64,000 bases of DNA, from the NCBI RefSeq assembly GCF_001017125.1, contig NZ_JXOJ01000001.1, positions 1 through 64,000 on the forward strand, given 5' to 3'. The stretch's first letter is position 1. Each line of letters begins with the position of its first letter. This DNA comes from Methanoculleus sediminis (GTDB lineage Archaea > Halobacteriota > Methanomicrobia > Methanomicrobiales > Methanoculleaceae). Under the pieces are notes generated by a model. It was not told the origin of the DNA. It was given only the letters and a program-made list of their open reading frames with translations, and did not search any database. Positions 62,480 through 64,000 of this stretch are shown piece by piece. The position numbers and the translations under genes were made by a program.

Positions 62480-62848
62480 ATGGAAGACCGGTTAGCGGTT
62501 CTGCTGGATATCGAGAAGCGGGCCTGGGAGGCTGCCGACACCCGGGACGTGGAGTTCTACCGTGATTATCTCGCGCCGGAAGCCCTTGTCGTCAGCCCCT
62601 GGGGCATCCTGGACAGGGAAGGGATCCTCCGTGATCTCGTGGAGAACCCCAACGAGTTTCCGAAGTACGCCATCACGGACCCGAAGATCGTGCCTCTCGG
62701 GGAGGAGGGTGCCGTCCTCGCGTATACCGTCTCCTTCGGCGGGCAGACGCTCTACGTATCGACGGTATATGTCCAGGCCGGGGGCCGGTGGCGGGCGGCC
62801 GTCCACCAGCGGACGCCTGCTTCCCCGCCGACCTGCCCGGCGGATTAA
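62480..62848 (+). CDS. SnoaL/NTF2-like protein
   Basis: 122 residues from the ATG at 62480; the frame is open upstream without resemblance. Cone-shaped NTF2 fold of the DUF4440 type: LDIEKRAWEAADTRDVEFYR at the N terminus, YLAPEALVVSPWGILDREGI (about 29-48), then VLAYTVSFGGQTLYVSTVYV and GGRWRAAVHQRTP. Such proteins bind small molecules or act as simple enzymes; substrate unknown. Confidence 0.82.
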   Translation: MEDRLAVLLDIEKRAWEAADTRDVEFYRDYLAPEALVVSPWGILDREGILRDLVENPNEFPKYAITDPKIVPLGEEGAVLAYTVSFGGQTLYVSTVYVQAGGRWRAAVHQRTPASPPTCPAD

Positions 62849-63480
62849 CGGCTTCCCGCTTTTGCGGCGACGATCCGGGCGCGGAGGTTCCGTGCGGCGG
62901 CGGTGACGTCGTCCTCCCCCACGACCGCCGAGATCACCGCGACGCCGTCCGCACCCGCGGCGATGACGTCGGAGACGTTCCCGGCGGTGATCCCCCCGAT
63001 GGCAACGAGCGGGAGAGAGACCGCGCTCCTGATCTCCGAGAGCGCGGCAAGCCCGTGGCCCGGCCCCGCATCGTCCTTGGATCCGGTCGAAAACGTCGGG
63101 CTGAGCGCCACATAGTCGGCCCCTTCCGCCGCGGCCCGGACCGCCGCGGCGACGGACCCGACCGAGGCCCCGATGACGAACCCCGGCGGGGCGATGCGCC
63201 GCGCTTCCCTGACGGGCAGATCGCTTGCGCCGAGGTGGACGCCGTCGGCACCGGCCGCAAGGGCGACGTCAAGGCGGTCGTTCACGATGAGGAGCGCGCC
63301 GGCATCCCGGGTGATCTCGCGTATGACAACGGCCGCCGCGAAGAGTTCGCGGCCCGGGAGCCTCTTGTCACGGAGCTGGATCACGTCCGCGCCGCCGGCG
63401 ACGGCGAGGCGGGCGAGATCCGCGTGGGATCGCCCGCGCCCGATCGTCTCGTCGGTGACCACGTAGAGGTCGTAATCCAT
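62845..63480 (-). CDS. thiE: thiamine-phosphate synthase
   Basis: 211 residues from the ATG at 63480, which overlaps the thiM stop as TGATG. TIM barrel with IQLRDKRLPGRELFAAAVVI (about 34-53), LLIVNDRLDVALAAGADGVH, LGASDLP, IGASVGSVAAAVRAAAEGAD, YVALSPTFSTGSKDDAG and LPLVAIGGITAGNVSDVIAA. Joins the pyrimidine and thiazole halves to thiamine phosphate. Paired with the thiazole kinase that supplies its substrate. Confidence 0.95.
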   Translation of the reverse strand: MDYDLYVVTDETIGRGRSHADLARLAVAGGADVIQLRDKRLPGRELFAAAVVIREITRDAGALLIVNDRLDVALAAGADGVHLGASDLPVREARRIAPPGFVIGASVGSVAAAVRAAAEGADYVALSPTFSTGSKDDAGPGHGLAALSEIRSAVSLPLVAIGGITAGNVSDVIAAGADGVAVISAVVGEDDVTAAARNLRARIVAAKAGSR

Positions 63481-64000
63481 CAGCGCTCCTCGATCCGCGC
63501 TTCCCGGGCAAGGTCGTCGGGGGCGAGCCCGGCAAGTTCGTCGAAGAGAGCAGTCCGAAACGAGTAGGGTCCGCGTGCCCCGCAAGCCGCCCGCTCCCCG
63601 GCCAGGCCGAACGCCGCGAGCGCTGCTGCCGACGCAACCGCGAAATCGTCCGCGACCGCGGCGAACGCCGCGGTGACCGAAGATGCCATGCACCCCGTCC
63701 CGGAGAGGCGGTCCATCATCGGGTTGCCGTTCCCGACGAGATAGATCCGGCTTCCGTCGGTGACGACGTCGACCGCCCCCGTCATCGACACCACCGTCCC
63801 GGTCGAGCGTGCGCACTCACGTGCCGTCTCGACGGGATCGCCCATGATCCCGCCGGAATCCACGCCCCGGACGCTCCCGCCGGTCCCGGCAAGGACGCCG
63901 ATCTCCCCGGCGTTTCCCTTCACGACAGCGATAGCGAGGGCATCGAGGAGTCTATGGGCGGTCTCTGTCCGGAACCGGGTCGCCCCCACGCCGACAGGGT
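63480..64000 (-). CDS. thiM: hydroxyethylthiazole kinase, 5' part outside the window
   Basis: The last 173 codons of ThiM, entering from the right edge in the middle of [19 protein letters not shown]. Then [14 protein letters not shown] (about the middle of the protein), [40 protein letters not shown] (anion hole and catalytic GTGC). Phosphorylates 4-methyl-5-hydroxyethylthiazole. Translationally coupled to thiE. Confidence 0.94.
   Translation of the reverse strand, partial: PVGVGATRFRTETAHRLLDALAIAVVKGNAGEIGVLAGTGGSVRGVDSGGIMGDPVETARECARSTGTVVSMTGAVDVVTDGSRIYLVGNGNPMMDRLSGTGCMASSVTAAFAAVADDFAVASAAALAAFGLAGERAACGARGPYSFRTALFDELAGLAPDDLAREARIEER

Overview
The window reads as chromosomal DNA of a GC-rich methanogenic archaeon, most likely a Methanoculleus-type member of Methanomicrobiales. 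The reasons are a CoM/CoB-dependent fumarate reductase pair (tfrAB), the lysine 2,3-aminomutase/beta-lysine acetyltransferase pair for the methanogen osmolyte N-epsilon-acetyl-beta-lysine, an Lsm-L37e-purF operon, archaeal SepF, an initiator tRNA-Met of archaeal type without encoded CCA, TATA-type promoters and several leaderless or GTG/TTG starts. The genus is inferred from overall impression, not from a database search.

Region by region: 1-459 holds a broken IS5-family transposase. 551-13646 is a leftward surface-glycan cluster, in parts clearly more AT-rich than the rest: a membrane-anchored protein, a sulfatase-like membrane enzyme, a NoeA-like methyltransferase with a 68-residue membrane microprotein, a large DPSW-type membrane protein, a second methyltransferase, an AglD-like glycosyltransferase, two tyvelose/paratose-epimerase-like SDRs, a UDP-glucuronate-decarboxylase-like SDR and galU. 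13.65-18.75 kb is a plastic zone with an acylphosphatase-coiled-coil protein, UDP-glucose dehydrogenase, a truncated nucleotidyltransferase, an MntA-HepT pair, a RelE-type pair and decayed fragments of such genes. 18.98-22.4 kb has a dolichol-phosphate-mannose-synthase-like enzyme and ablAB; 22.7-23.5 kb has a nucleotidyltransferase with a small partner.

23.76-36.4 kb is mostly core metabolism: tfrBA, aspartate kinase, purM, a DUF362 ferredoxin, an iron-sulfur flavoprotein, a pterin-dehydratase-like protein, thioredoxin, tRNA-iMet, purF-L37e-Lsm, a PUA protein, sepF and a ZPR1-type zinc protein. 36.36-36.85 kb is a repeat patch. 36.85-45.9 kb is a signalling block: GNAT enzyme, a PAS histidine kinase whose H-box histidine is threonine, a receiver-kinase hybrid, CheA with a receiver, a Cache chemoreceptor and a double CheW, with no CheR, CheB or CheY in view. 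45.97-57.8 kb carries a DUF4097-like lipoprotein, an ABC-2 exporter, arginine deiminase plus carbamate kinase, two DUF5518-like membrane proteins, two MFS transporters and a HerA-like ATPase. 57.9-64 kb has tandem rubredoxins, a peptide-deformylase-like protein, a molybdate/tungstate ABC operon with trmO inside it, and thiE-thiM.

The most unusual signals are: (1) a dispersed repeat with constant flanks and a changing hairpin (about 16.6, 31.2-31.4 and 36.4-36.8 kb), one copy of which sits where the 5' end of a nucleotidyltransferase gene should be; (2) the sulfatase/NoeA-methyltransferase/YLDPG microprotein set; (3) a deformylase-like protein in an archaeon; (4) the H-to-T kinase beside an alternative chemosensory set.
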